Source of the DNA: a bacterium
GTDB taxonomy: Bacteria; SAR324; XYD2-FULL-50-16
Assembly (NCBI GenBank): GCA_018830885.1
Contig: JAHJRI010000234.1
Coordinates: 1 to 59,188 of the forward strand
Direction: 5' to 3'
DNA: 59,188 bases
Positions 8,467-17,453 of the stretch are shown one piece after another (position 1 is the stretch's first letter; every line of letters begins with the position of its first letter). The notes below the pieces were generated by a model. It searched no databases, was not told where the DNA came from, and was given only the letters and a program-made list of their open reading frames with translations. Made by a program: the position numbers and the translations under genes.

Positions 8467-8850
8467 ATGATGCGTGCAAAGAAAAAGATACTGGTGGTGG
8501 ATGACGAGCAGGATGTATTGACCTATCTATCTGCACTCTTTGAAGATAACGGCTTCGACACCATTACTGCGGAAAACGGCATCGTTGCTCTGACACTTGC
8601 CAAATCCGAATTGCCCGACCTGATTACGCTGGATATCACCATGCCTGAGCAGTCGGGCATCAAAACGTATCGCTATTTGAGACATGATATTAACCTGCAG
8701 AATATCCCGGTGATTATTATCACGGCTGTGGGTGATCCAATCAAGAGTGTGATGAATGAGTTTGCCGCTTTTCCTGCACCCGAGGCTTTTATCAGCAAAC
8801 CCGTAGACCAGAAGGGGCTGATTGCCATTGCCAGGAATTTACTGGCCTGA
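8467..8850 (+). CDS. Single-domain response regulator (CheY-like receiver)
   Basis: A 127-residue protein consisting only of a receiver domain. It has the acidic pair in KILVVDDEQD, the phosphorylated Asp in DLITLDITMP, the conserved Thr in IIITA and the Lys in FISKPVD. No output domain is present. It starts with two consecutive ATGs (8467 and 8470) and lacks a clear ribosome site. It lies 98 bases after small protein B and 135 bases before a second receiver gene. A likely phosphate source is the histidine kinase at 5715-7505, whose genetic partner has no receiver; this pairing is inferred. Confidence 0.88.
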   Translation: MMRAKKKILVVDDEQDVLTYLSALFEDNGFDTITAENGIVALTLAKSELPDLITLDITMPEQSGIKTYRYLRHDINLQNIPVIIITAVGDPIKSVMNEFAAFPAPEAFISKPVDQKGLIAIARNLLA

Positions 8851-8985
8851 AGGGATGAGCAGCAATATCCGCAATCTGACACCCTCATCCGGCGGTGGAT
8901 GATTAATTTGACACAGGGGACACAGCCAGCCTTAACCGTCGCGGTTTTGAATTCCCTGTAGAACTTTTCCAACAAAGGAGAACAA

Positions 8986-9489
8986 ATGGCACTTGCATCG
9001 GAAAAAAAAGTCCTGGTGGTAGATGACGAACCGGATGTGAGAGATTTCTTGAGTACCTGTTTGGAAGACGCCGGGTTTCAAGTGGAAACAGCCTTCGATG
9101 GCTTTGACGCCTTGGAGAAGATCGAAAAAAACCCGCCTGATCTGATCACCCTGGATCTGGTGATGCCCAGAATTTCAGGGATTAAACTGATGCGGAAGCT
9201 GCGCAAGAATGACAAATGGAAAAAGATTCCTGTGATCATTGTGACGGCGCATGCCAAGGATGAGCTGGGGAAGAAAGATCTGGAGGAACTGTACGCCGAG
9301 GAGGTCACCCCGGTTCCGGAGCATATCATCGAAAAACCCATCACGCCGTCCAATCTGATTGCCGGTATCGGCAAGATTCTGGATGTTCAGACCACGGTTG
9401 AAGTTGCCGGTGAGAGAAGTGACGTGTTAAACCTGATTAAAACCTGCAGTCCCGAAAAGCTGAAAGAGATCCAGGCGATGCTGAAATAG
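8986..9489 (+). CDS. Response regulator receiver protein with short C-terminal extension
   Basis: A 167-residue protein whose first 130 residues form a receiver domain: VLVVDDEPD, phosphoacceptor Asp in DLITLDLVMP, IIVTA and the Lys in IIEKPITP. About 35 residues follow, ending in a helical segment with a VLNLIKTCSPEKLKEIQAML pattern. There is no recognisable DNA-binding or enzymatic output domain. AAAGGAG precedes the ATG at a good distance. It resembles the upstream receiver protein in the first 125 residues (shared DLITLD and IPVIII or IPVIIV strands), so the two may be old duplicates. It is probably cotranscribed with it from the sigma-54 promoter at 8075-8090. Confidence 0.87.
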   Translation: MALASEKKVLVVDDEPDVRDFLSTCLEDAGFQVETAFDGFDALEKIEKNPPDLITLDLVMPRISGIKLMRKLRKNDKWKKIPVIIVTAHAKDELGKKDLEELYAEEVTPVPEHIIEKPITPSNLIAGIGKILDVQTTVEVAGERSDVLNLIKTCSPEKLKEIQAMLK

Positions 9490-9535
9490 CCGGATCTGAT
9501 CCGAGAGGGAGATCCAACCTGCTGTGTCTTGACTT

Positions 9536-9551
9536 CCCGGCGAAAGCCGGG
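9536..9551. repeat. GAAA-tetraloop hairpin between convergent genes
   Basis: CCCGGC-GAAA-GCCGGG, a perfect six-base stem with a stable tetraloop. It lies between the receiver gene ending at 9489 and the convergent hemerythrin gene ending at 9577. No T-tract follows on either strand, so it may help end transcription but is not a classical terminator. Confidence 0.45.
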
Positions 9552-9576
9552 GTGGGGGGGCGCTTTCAGCCGCGTC

Positions 9577-9984
9577 TTATTTGATGCCGTGCTCCAGCAT
9601 GAAGCAGACATATTGTTTGTCTTCACTCACAATATGGTATTTGAGCCAGGTGACCATATAGTTGATCAGCTTTTTGTTATTCTTTCCCCGGCCGTTGAGC
9701 AGCTCTTTTTTGATTCTTTCGATGGCTGTGAAAAAACCGGCGTGCTTTTCCTGGTGGCTTTTGACAAAAGGGAAATGAAATTTCTCCAGAAACGACTCTT
9801 CATAGTGAAAGTGTGCCCTTGTATATTCCAGCAGACTGGTCAGGGCCGCTTCCAATTGTTGATCGCCTGCGTCGGTGATGGAGATTCGATGCAGATCGTT
9901 TAACAGACTCATGATCTTTTTGTGTTGTGCATCGATCGATTCGACATGCACCGAATAGGAGTCGTCCCAGGATATTGCTACCAT
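9577..9984 (-). CDS. Bacteriohemerythrin
   Basis: A 135-residue single-domain hemerythrin with the full set of diiron ligands: SIDAQHKKI, the HFHYEE motif, the HQEKH motif (SHQEKHAGF) and the final HIVSED helix (YHIVSEDKQY). Such proteins bind O2, and some bind NO, reversibly in the cytoplasm and serve anaerobes as an oxygen store, scavenger or sensor. The length matches the family. There is no signal peptide. The gene stands alone between convergent receiver genes and the nifU-like gene. A second, fused hemerythrin is encoded at 16756-17430, so the locus holds two diiron gas-binding proteins. Confidence 0.9.
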   Translation of the reverse strand: MVAISWDDSYSVHVESIDAQHKKIMSLLNDLHRISITDAGDQQLEAALTSLLEYTRAHFHYEESFLEKFHFPFVKSHQEKHAGFFTAIERIKKELLNGRGKNNKKLINYMVTWLKYHIVSEDKQYVCFMLEHGIK

Positions 9985-10056
9985 TACTTGCTCAATCTGC
10001 TAGATACTAAAAAAAACTGTATTAAAGTGTCGCCCGGCTGGTTGACAGATCCGTCA

Positions 10057-10677
10057 TCAGATGCCGCATTCGCCAAAATGTTTGTTCACAAATTCCTGCA
10101 GCAGCAGGGTGGCATCCTGTCGACACTCCCCGCAACCGGTGCTGATTTTTGTGATCTCCTGAAGATCCTGAAAGCTGCGGGCGCCTTCCAGGACGGCCTC
10201 TTCAATCTCGTGATCGGTGACTTCCATACACTCGCAGATGATCAGGGCTTCCTTGGTCTCCACCTTGTCTGCCATACCGTTTTTCGTATAGTAGTTGTCG
10301 ATGGCCATCCGCAGGGCTTTGTCCCCCAGAACCGAGCAGTGGATCTTGTTGTCGGGCAGACCCCCCAGTTCCTTGACAATATCCTTGGGTGACAGTTTGT
10401 AGGCAACATCCATGTCCATCCCCTTGACCATTTCCGAGAGGATGGATGTACTGGCAATCGCGCTGGCGCAGCCGTATGTCTGCCATTTACATTCGATGAT
10501 CCGGTTCTGTTCCTTATCCACCGAGATATAGATGATCATCTCATCACCACATTTAATATTCCCGGTGGTCCCTTTTCCGTCCCACTTGAAGTCTTTCGTA
10601 TTCTTCAGGATATTCCGGGGATTCATAAAATGGTCCTTGACCTTGTCCGAATATACCCAACCGCCCTGTGCAAGCAT
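10057..10677 (-). CDS. nifU: NifU-like Fe-S cluster scaffold (IscU domain plus BFD-like domain)
   Basis: A 206-residue scaffold for iron-sulfur assembly. The IscU domain fills about residues 8-130 and keeps the three cluster cysteines (NIKCGDE, TYGCASAIAS and IHCSVLGD). A BFD-like [2Fe-2S] domain follows with CECM and GCGECRQ. The C-terminal Nfu domain of full-length NifU is absent, so this is the short two-domain form common in anaerobes. Its ATG overlaps the stop codon of the cysteine desulfurase gene by one base (TAATG), so the two are translationally coupled. The partner supplies sulfur; the scaffold passes clusters to apoproteins, which are abundant in this window. Confidence 0.9.
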   Translation of the reverse strand: MLAQGGWVYSDKVKDHFMNPRNILKNTKDFKWDGKGTTGNIKCGDEMIIYISVDKEQNRIIECKWQTYGCASAIASTSILSEMVKGMDMDVAYKLSPKDIVKELGGLPDNKIHCSVLGDKALRMAIDNYYTKNGMADKVETKEALIICECMEVTDHEIEEAVLEGARSFQDLQEITKISTGCGECRQDATLLLQEFVNKHFGECGI

Positions 10678-11864
10678 TAGTTTCTCCCATGATAAACTGT
10701 TGACATGTCTCTGATGCGACCGATGACATTTTCCAATTTGGCCACTGTGTATTCAATATCCTCCCGGGTGGTGTCCCTTCCCATACTGATACGAACGGAA
10801 CCATGAGCGCTTTCCGCTTCCAGGCCCATCGCCAGCAAAACATGGGATGGATCCAGTGAGCCCGAGGCGCAGGCCGAACCGGTCGACACGGCGATTCCTT
10901 CCAGGTCCAGATAGAGCAGGATCGATTCCCCTTCCGCTCCGGCAAATGATACGTTCAGGGTCCCGGGCAGACAGTCGGTCTGATGACCGACAAATTCGAT
11001 ATCGGGGATATTGGCAGAGATGCCGTCTTTCAAGAGTGTTTTCAGTCCGAGCAGGCGTTCCGCTTCTGAACCCATTTCGATTTCACGCATCTCGATGGCT
11101 TTTCCCAGACCGATAATACCGTTTGTATTTTCAGTCCCGGCCCGGCGTCCCTGTTCCTGGTGACCTCCCCGGATCAGGGGACAGAAGCTGACCCCTTTTT
11201 TGATATAGAGGACGCCGATTCCCTTGGGGCCGTATATCTTGTGCCCGGACATGGACAGGAAATCGACATCCAGATCCCTGACATTGACCGGAATCTTGCC
11301 GACCGCCTGGACACTGTCGGTATGAAAGAGCGCCCCCTTTGCATGGGCAATGCTGGAGAGCCGCTTGATATCCTGAATGGTGCCGGTCTCATTGTTGGCC
11401 ATCATGATTGAAACCAGACCTGTCTGGGGGGTGATCATCCGCTGGTACTGCTCGATGTTCACCTTTCCTTCCCGGTCAACATCGATAAATCCCACGGCCA
11501 TGCCTCGATCCCGCAGGCAATTGGCGGATTCCAGGATACAGGGGTGTTCGATGCGGGTGGTAATGATGGCTGCGTTCTGCAAGCCAATTTCGCAATGACC
11601 CACCGGCTGGCAGGTGAGGCTTGACAATACGGTGTTATTCGCTTCTGAACCACTTCCCACAAAAACGATTTCATCGGGATCCGCCCCGATAAAACTGGCT
11701 ATCTTATCACGGGCGTCCTCCAGCTTTGCCCGGGAGTATCGACCGAACTGATGAAGACTCGATGGATTGCCGTAGTTCTCCATGGCTTCAATCAGGGTTT
11801 TCTTGACTTCCGGATGCAGCGGCGTGGTCGCGTTGTTATCCAGGTATACTGTTCTTTGTTCCAT
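10677..11864 (-). CDS. nifS: Cysteine desulfurase (NifS/IscS family)
   Basis: A 395-residue PLP enzyme that removes sulfur from cysteine, giving alanine and an enzyme persulfide for Fe-S assembly. Seen features are the N-terminal YLDNNATTP, the cofactor His region (RIEHPCIL), the PLP Lys in SMSGHKIYGPKG and the catalytic Cys loop STGSACASGS. The length is normal. It sits directly upstream of the nifU-like gene and about 400 bases after the serine acetyltransferase gene on the same strand, so the group couples cysteine synthesis to sulfur mobilisation. No IscR-like regulator gene is nearby. Confidence 0.93.
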   Translation of the reverse strand: MEQRTVYLDNNATTPLHPEVKKTLIEAMENYGNPSSLHQFGRYSRAKLEDARDKIASFIGADPDEIVFVGSGSEANNTVLSSLTCQPVGHCEIGLQNAAIITTRIEHPCILESANCLRDRGMAVGFIDVDREGKVNIEQYQRMITPQTGLVSIMMANNETGTIQDIKRLSSIAHAKGALFHTDSVQAVGKIPVNVRDLDVDFLSMSGHKIYGPKGIGVLYIKKGVSFCPLIRGGHQEQGRRAGTENTNGIIGLGKAIEMREIEMGSEAERLLGLKTLLKDGISANIPDIEFVGHQTDCLPGTLNVSFAGAEGESILLYLDLEGIAVSTGSACASGSLDPSHVLLAMGLEAESAHGSVRISMGRDTTREDIEYTVAKLENVIGRIRDMSTVYHGRN

Positions 11865-12262
11865 CTGATTTCTTCTTGGTTGATGGGTGTGACTGATTGT
11901 CTCAGAAAAATGATGGGTCTAATATCGATTTGCTGTTAGCATTGTAACTGAAAAATTCATGCCAAAAAGCGAGAGGGGCCAAAAGCATTGATATACCTGA
12001 GTTTATTATCCGGTTACCTCCGGAGATCCCGCGCAGGTATAACTGCACAACTGTCACCGGGAGTCAACGGCCGGTCCTGATGACCGCCGGGTGAATCTCA
12101 ATGGCTTTTGACTCTTCTTCAGGTATATAAAACAAATCTTCCCTGAGATACATTTTTTTCCCTCATTACTTGTTCCGGATTATATCGATGGCATCATTCC
12201 CTGATTTCAAGCCCGAGCCCATCTGAAGAGATGAACCGGCAGCTGCTGTTCCCGGGCAGCCG
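11865..12262. other. Intergenic region between cysE and nifS
   Basis: About 400 bases without a gene. I see no convincing promoter, riboswitch or terminator. It presumably holds a promoter for the nifS-nifU pair. A TGTCTC word occurs near 11897 but without the repeats found in the regulatory elements at 3690 and 7853. Confidence 0.5.
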
Positions 12263-13234
12263 TTATTGATAGATCAATTCCGGGGTTTTCATCACCACCC
12301 GTGTATCCGGCGGGATCGAATCGGTCAGCCAGACATTGCCGCCGATCACCGATCGCTCTCCGATGGTGGTTTTCCCGCCCAGGATGGTCGCCCCTGCGTA
12401 AATGATGACGTCATCTTCGATGGTCGGATGGCGTTTAACCCCTTTCAGGCGGCTGCCGGCATCGGCTGTCAGCGAGTAAGCTCCCAGGGTAACTCCCTGG
12501 TAGATCCGCACATTGTTGCCGATGACGGTGGTCTCGCCAATCACGATCCCGGTACCGTGATCGATCACAAACCGCTCACCGATCTCGGCGCCGGGGTGAA
12601 TATCGATGCCGGTGGTGCTGTGGGCATATTCAGACATGGTGCGGGGAAGGATCGGAATCCCCAGTTCAAAGAGGCGATGGGCAATACGATAAATCGTGAT
12701 GGCCTGGATGCCCGGGTAGCTGAAAATGATCTCATCATAGCTTCTGGCCGCCGGGTCACCGTCAAACGTGGCACGAACATCTTTCGATAATTGCCTGCGA
12801 ATGGCAGGGATGGTTCGAAGCAGATCCAGAGCCGAACGTTGACCTTTTTCCGCGCATTCCTGGCAGGGCTGATCGTATCGAATACAGTCATGCCGGATAC
12901 TGCTGGAAATCTGCTCGGATAACAGTTCATACAGGACCGAAATCGACTCTCCCATGATGTATTTGAGATTGACCGGGTTCAGTTTCCCGCTGCTGAAATA
13001 GCCTGGAAAGATAATCTGCTTGAGGAGATTGATGATCCTGATGACCGATTCCACCGAGGGAATCGGTTCAAAATCAGCATGCAGAAAACAGTCGCTGTCT
13101 TCACAATGGCCAATGATATCTTCGGTCACCACAGACAACGCCTGCATGTGACCCAGGGCAGAATCCAGTTCGATCCCGCACTCCTGTTTGCGATCCTTCA
13201 GTTTGAGGATGAACTTTGAATCTGGTGCTTCCAC
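12263..13234 (-). CDS. cysE: Serine O-acetyltransferase
   Basis: A 323-residue enzyme that makes O-acetylserine from serine and acetyl-CoA, the first step of cysteine synthesis. The C-terminal third is a left-handed beta helix of hexapeptide repeats (GIDIHPGAEIGERFVIDHG, VIGETTVIGNNVRIYQGVTLG), with the active-site His in VIDHGTG and the RHPTIEDDVIIYAGATILG segment. The long helical N-terminal region with several cysteines (RYDQPCQECAEKG) matches the longer serine acetyltransferases of anaerobes rather than the roughly 270-residue E. coli type. The start is GTG at 13234 behind AAGGGG. It lies upstream of nifS and nifU on the same strand. Confidence 0.88.
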   Translation of the reverse strand: MEAPDSKFILKLKDRKQECGIELDSALGHMQALSVVTEDIIGHCEDSDCFLHADFEPIPSVESVIRIINLLKQIIFPGYFSSGKLNPVNLKYIMGESISVLYELLSEQISSSIRHDCIRYDQPCQECAEKGQRSALDLLRTIPAIRRQLSKDVRATFDGDPAARSYDEIIFSYPGIQAITIYRIAHRLFELGIPILPRTMSEYAHSTTGIDIHPGAEIGERFVIDHGTGIVIGETTVIGNNVRIYQGVTLGAYSLTADAGSRLKGVKRHPTIEDDVIIYAGATILGGKTTIGERSVIGGNVWLTDSIPPDTRVVMKTPELIYQ

Positions 13235-13721
13235 GGATTCCCCTTCTGTTATAATCTGTCAGTGTATATTGGTTTGACAGGTGTGATACTGTCACCCCCT
13301 TTCTATTGAAAGAGTCATGCCATCATGTCAAAGTACTTAATCGTCCATATACTCAATAGATTAAACTGGCAAGCGCAAAACGGGACCCCCGCATCTTTTC
13401 CTACTTGTGGCGGGTGATCAACGTCAAAGCCCCACTTACGGGTGTCAATCCGTTTCAGGTGCCTTATGTGTTCTGAGACAGCAGGTAACTAGGGGGGCAA
13501 TTGACACGGCGGGCATCTTATTTATACGAAGCGGGTGACGGATCATGGCCATGTGAACGGATTCCGGTTGATTTGCAGGTCAAAAACAGCTATTAATGGC
13601 AGAAAATGGAATCACTCGCGATTCAAAATATCGATGGTTTTATTTTAAGATTGACCCGAGCCAGGAAGGATGCAGGACAATCATCACTCAATTTCCGGAA
13701 TGCGCGTGCCTGGGGCCTTGA
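13235..13721. other. Divergent intergenic region between cysE and the Cache-domain kinase
   Basis: No gene is seen in these 487 bases. A reasonable rightward sigma-70-type promoter is present at 13501-13528. No promoter for cysE was identified with confidence. Confidence 0.5.
13501..13528 (+). promoter_or_regulatory. Candidate sigma-70-type promoter for the kinase-regulator pair
   Basis: TTGACA at 13501-13506 is followed after 16 bases by TATACG at 13523-13528. The first gene downstream starts at 13722, giving a leader of nearly 190 bases, which makes the assignment tentative. Confidence 0.4.
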
Positions 13722-15722
13722 ATGCTGCCGGTCCGCTGCATCGTGTTACTGCCGATGAAATACCTTGAAGAAAAAACGATCGCCCGACTCAATCTCATCA
13801 GCCTGTTGCTGATTATCGCACTGCTCTCTCTGGGAATGGGGTTCCTGTTTATTTCAGGTTACAATGATGTCTTCAAATCCGAACTGAAAAACGTTGAGGA
13901 GGATTATGTTTTTCTGAGAAAAGAGAAGATCAGAAACGTCGTGGATCTAAAAGTTGCAGACATTGAGAATCGGGATAACAAAATACCGGATATATTAAAA
14001 GAAAAGTTAAAAAAACAGGTATTTGCAGCTCATAATATCGCATCAATCATCTATCACACCTATAAGGACAGCAAAAACGAAAAAGAGATCCGGTTACTGG
14101 TTATTGAAGCGCTCAGGTCCATCCGGCACGACAAGGGAGAGGGGTACTACCTCCTATGCGAAAAAGAACAAAAATTGATTTTGTGTCCTGATCCGGATAT
14201 GTTAAAAAACCTCATCTTCGAAGACTATCCGAATGACGATGCCGATGAAATTCTGCGGAAAATGATGAGACGGGCGAAAACCCATGGAGAAAGCTATTTC
14301 ACATTTAAAGACCGTTCGGGAAATCCTGAGAAAGCGGGTATTTTGTTCCTGAAACGCTTTGATATCTTCAAGTGGTTTATTGGCAGCCTGGGAAGATCCC
14401 ACAAAATTGAGTCATCGATAAAAAGTGAAGTATTGAGCGATCTCAGAGAAGAATCGCTGCGGGACAGCAGTCAGAACCCATTTGAAGTATATCAGCTGAT
14501 TGAAGGAGACAAGGGAAAACAGAGTCTGGCCGTTTTGCTCCATACTGCAACTCCCGCGCTGGAAGGGCAGGAGTTGACCGTCTTTTTTCAGGATGCCAAA
14601 GGAACAAGGTATGTCGACAGGCTTATCAGCCAGATCAAGACAAACGGCAGTTCGTTTATTGAGTTCTGGGACATTGACAAAGCAAAAGGGTCGCCGAAAC
14701 TCAAACTCACCTATTATAAGCTGTATCCGAAATGGAACTGGATCGTTGCCATGGGGTTTCATTTTGAAGATTCAGATATGTTGAACATACAGCGGATGAT
14801 GATTGAACTGGAGAAGGAAATACAGACCAAAATCAAATCGGCAACCGGCTTGTTTCTATTTTTTATCATGCTTTCCATACTTATATCGGTCTTTTTTTCC
14901 AAGAGAATTGCCCGGATTTTCAACCGCTACAAACAGGAGGTGGAGGATCGCAATATCGAACTGGGTAAAAAAAACACCCAGCTAAATACCGAAATCAAGG
15001 AACGCAGGAGAATCGAGGATTCCCTGCGAAAGAATGAGGAAAAACTGCGCATGCTGGCTTCTGAAGTGCAGTTGACTGAAGAGCGCGAAAGAAGACGCAT
15101 TGCAGGCGATCTGCATGATTCCATAGGAGCATCGCTGGCGATTTCCAACCTGAAACTGGAAATGTTGACCGGGAAAATCGATATTCCTGAAATATCAAGC
15201 GACCTGAAAATGGTGCATGAGAATATCAAACGGGTCATTCAGCAGACGCGGTCGTTGACATTTCAACTCAGCCCGCCGGTCCTGTACCAGATGGGTTTGG
15301 AAGCAGCCCTGGCCGGGCTGGCAGAGCAGACGCAGTCGCTTCACGGCATCACGACCGAATTTTCTGATGACGAGCAGGAAAAGTTTCTGGAGGAAGATGT
15401 TCGCATCCATATTTTCAGGTCGATCAGAGAACTGCTGGTCAACGTCATCAAGCACGCCCATGCCAGACATATCAAAATCGAGGTCGCCCGCGTCAACCAG
15501 GAGATACAGATTATTGTCTCGGATGATGGCATTGGTTTTAACAGCACCGATCAAACCATGGGCCCGGAAGAGGGCGGTAAGTTCGGTCTTTTCAGTATCA
15601 GCGAAAGACTGCGGCTGCTGGGTGGCTTTCTCGAAATACAGTCCGCTCCCGGACAAGGCACCCGGGTGCTCATGAGGGCGCCACTGAAAAATATCGAAAC
15701 CATAAAAAAGAGAGTCTCATGA
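13722..15722 (+). CDS. Cache-domain sensor histidine kinase (NarX/HisKA_3 type)
   Basis: Membrane sensor kinase of 666 residues. A first transmembrane helix (ISLLLIIALLSLGMGFLFI) is followed by a periplasmic region of about 340 residues with two Cache-like units; repeated signs are a GEGYYLL segment and a WNWIVAMGFH segment typical of Cache_2 domains. A second helix (SATGLFLFFIMLSILISVFF) leads to a coiled coil and a HisKA_3 domain with RERRRIAGDLHDSIG, whose His is the phosphorylation site, then an HATPase with SDDGIGF. Start is either ATG 13722 or ATG 13755 (MKYLEEK); neither has a strong ribosome site. Its gene overlaps the NarL-type regulator gene by four bases. Ligand unknown. Confidence 0.87.
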   Translation: MLPVRCIVLLPMKYLEEKTIARLNLISLLLIIALLSLGMGFLFISGYNDVFKSELKNVEEDYVFLRKEKIRNVVDLKVADIENRDNKIPDILKEKLKKQVFAAHNIASIIYHTYKDSKNEKEIRLLVIEALRSIRHDKGEGYYLLCEKEQKLILCPDPDMLKNLIFEDYPNDDADEILRKMMRRAKTHGESYFTFKDRSGNPEKAGILFLKRFDIFKWFIGSLGRSHKIESSIKSEVLSDLREESLRDSSQNPFEVYQLIEGDKGKQSLAVLLHTATPALEGQELTVFFQDAKGTRYVDRLISQIKTNGSSFIEFWDIDKAKGSPKLKLTYYKLYPKWNWIVAMGFHFEDSDMLNIQRMMIELEKEIQTKIKSATGLFLFFIMLSILISVFFSKRIARIFNRYKQEVEDRNIELGKKNTQLNTEIKERRRIEDSLRKNEEKLRMLASEVQLTEERERRRIAGDLHDSIGASLAISNLKLEMLTGKIDIPEISSDLKMVHENIKRVIQQTRSLTFQLSPPVLYQMGLEAALAGLAEQTQSLHGITTEFSDDEQEKFLEEDVRIHIFRSIRELLVNVIKHAHARHIKIEVARVNQEIQIIVSDDGIGFNSTDQTMGPEEGGKFGLFSISERLRLLGGFLEIQSAPGQGTRVLMRAPLKNIETIKKRVS

Positions 15723-16372
15723 GCATCAAAATCGTGATCGTCGATGACCATCAGATTATGCGCGAAGGTCTTTGTTCCATGCTGGCGCAGGAACCCGGGT
15801 TCGCTGTCGTAGGCGATGCCTCAAACGGAAGAGATGCCCTGGAGCTGGTGGAAAAAACCCATCCCGATGTGGTCATCATGGATATTAATATGCCCGATAT
15901 GAACGGAACCGAGGCAACCCGCCGGATTGTTGAAAAGTTCCCAACCATCCGCGTCGTCGCTCTATCAATGTACTCGGAAAAGACCTTTGTTACGGCAATG
16001 CTGAAGGCTGGCGCGTCTGGTTATCTATTAAAAGACTGTTCGAAAAACGAAATTGTCGATGCCATCAAAACCGTCGCTGACAATAAGAGCTACCTGTGCC
16101 CGGATATCACCGGGATCATCATTGAAGACTACGTCCTGCACAGCGCAAGCGATACCCCGTCAGCGGTCACACAACTGACCAATAAGGAAAGGGAGGTGCT
16201 GCAGTTGATCGCCGAGGGACACACCTCAAAAGAGATCGCCCTGCATTTGAATATCGCAACGAAAACTGTTGAGTCGCATCGTCTGAACATCATGTCCAAG
16301 CTGGAGATACACAGTATTGCAGAACTGACCAAATTTGCCATCCGCCATGGGATTACCTGCCTGGATATCTGA
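15719..16372 (+). CDS. NarL/FixJ-family response regulator
   Basis: A 217-residue DNA-binding response regulator paired with the upstream kinase; ATG overlaps its stop as ATGA. The receiver domain shows VDDHQIMREGL, the phosphoacceptor Asp in VVIMDINMP and the Lys in GYLLKDCS. A LuxR-type helix-turn-helix occupies about residues 150-210 (LTNKEREVLQLIAEGHTSKE, then TVESHRLNIMSKL). It is expected to activate or repress nearby genes, the best candidates being the downstream hemerythrin, DUF2249 and NnrS-like genes, which begin 383 bases away on the same strand. The target is inferred from position only. Confidence 0.9.
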   Translation: MSIKIVIVDDHQIMREGLCSMLAQEPGFAVVGDASNGRDALELVEKTHPDVVIMDINMPDMNGTEATRRIVEKFPTIRVVALSMYSEKTFVTAMLKAGASGYLLKDCSKNEIVDAIKTVADNKSYLCPDITGIIIEDYVLHSASDTPSAVTQLTNKEREVLQLIAEGHTSKEIALHLNIATKTVESHRLNIMSKLEIHSIAELTKFAIRHGITCLDI

Positions 16373-16755
16373 ATGGGCAGGGCAATATGGCAAATAAGCA
16401 GGGCCCATCTGAAAAATCCCCATCTCACCGGATCATCCAATACAGCAGCACGGCGCCAGATTCTGACCCCCGACTCAAAATTCCCCGTTACAACCGGGCC
16501 GCTTTGTCCCCCTCTGAAATGGCGTTGCCTGTCGGCATGCTTTAAATATAGCGGCAGCCTGCTGCACCAATCAATGGTTGGAATTTTGCAGTAACCACCT
16601 AAAGAGGCGGATAACAGTCCAGTTATAGATAGAAATAATTGATATTTCAGGTGATACATATTTTATTAGTGAAAAACGGGCCTAACGACCACCGAAGCTT
16701 TTTTGGTTTTACGCAGTTTTTTTGAAATCGATTAAATTAAGAAGAGGAACCAATC
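16373..16755. other. Intergenic region upstream of the hemerythrin-NnrS-like operon
   Basis: No gene is seen in 383 bases. ATGGGC at 16373-16378 can pair with GCCCAT at 16403-16408 just after the regulator stop codon, a weak hairpin without a T-tract. I found no convincing FNR/NNR dyad. The stretch before 16756 is T-rich and probably includes the promoter of the downstream genes. Confidence 0.45.
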
Positions 16756-17430
16756 ATGGAAATAACTGTTGATTTGACAGGCAAACCGGATAGTCAGGCC
16801 GTCATCGATCTAACAAAAGCCTTTCAGAACCTGGGCGGCCAGGATCAGGCTCACGTAATCGGAAACAGCGGGTATCAGGCGGTCCTGAAGGCCTTCCAGG
16901 ATTCTCATTGGGGACAGTATGACTGGCTTCCCATTCATGTCAGCGAGGGTGACTGGAGCAGTTACCTGGTAAAAAAGGGAGCGGGTTTCACAAAGTTCGT
17001 GCAGCTCATGGAGTCCCATCATAAACATTGCGATACGGTTTATGTGAAGGCGGAAAATGAGTTAAATGGAGGGGATGAGGAGAAAGGGAAAAAACTGATG
17101 GCAGCCTTTCTCTGGAATATGGAGGTCCATTTTCAGCGGGAAGAGCAGATTCTTTTTCCCGCGTTTGAACAGAAAACCGGGATGACCGGTGGTGGGCCGA
17201 CCCAGGTGATGCGGACAGAACATCAGCAGATTCGGGGCGTCTTAAAGGAGATGCAGGCCTCTCTGGAAGCAGGGGACTATCAGCAGATCTTCAACCAGGC
17301 GGAAACCATGCTGATTCTGATACAACAGCATAACGCCAAGGAAGAGAATATGCTCTACCCGATGTCAGACCAGCATCTGGGTCGAGATGCGGAAAAAATT
17401 GCCAAAGCCGTGCAGCTTTTCGTTCTGTAA
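16756..17430 (+). CDS. DUF2249 - hemerythrin (HHE) domain fusion protein
   Basis: A 224-residue cytoplasmic protein. The first 75 residues form a small TusA-like DUF2249 domain (DLTGKPDSQAVIDL and, later, WLPIHVSEGDWSSYLVKKG). The rest is an HHE helical bundle with likely diiron ligands in SHHKHCDTVY, HFQREEQILFP, RTEHQQIRG and QQHNAKEENMLYP. Proteins of this kind occur in denitrifiers and metal reducers near NO-related genes and are thought to bind NO or O2 or to assist Fe-S repair. GAAGAGGA before the ATG is a good ribosome site. The next two genes, a stand-alone DUF2249 protein and an NnrS-like membrane protein, follow closely on the same strand. Confidence 0.8.
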   Translation: MEITVDLTGKPDSQAVIDLTKAFQNLGGQDQAHVIGNSGYQAVLKAFQDSHWGQYDWLPIHVSEGDWSSYLVKKGAGFTKFVQLMESHHKHCDTVYVKAENELNGGDEEKGKKLMAAFLWNMEVHFQREEQILFPAFEQKTGMTGGGPTQVMRTEHQQIRGVLKEMQASLEAGDYQQIFNQAETMLILIQQHNAKEENMLYPMSDQHLGRDAEKIAKAVQLFVL

Positions 17431-17453
17431 CATCGTGTATGAGTAGAGAGACC

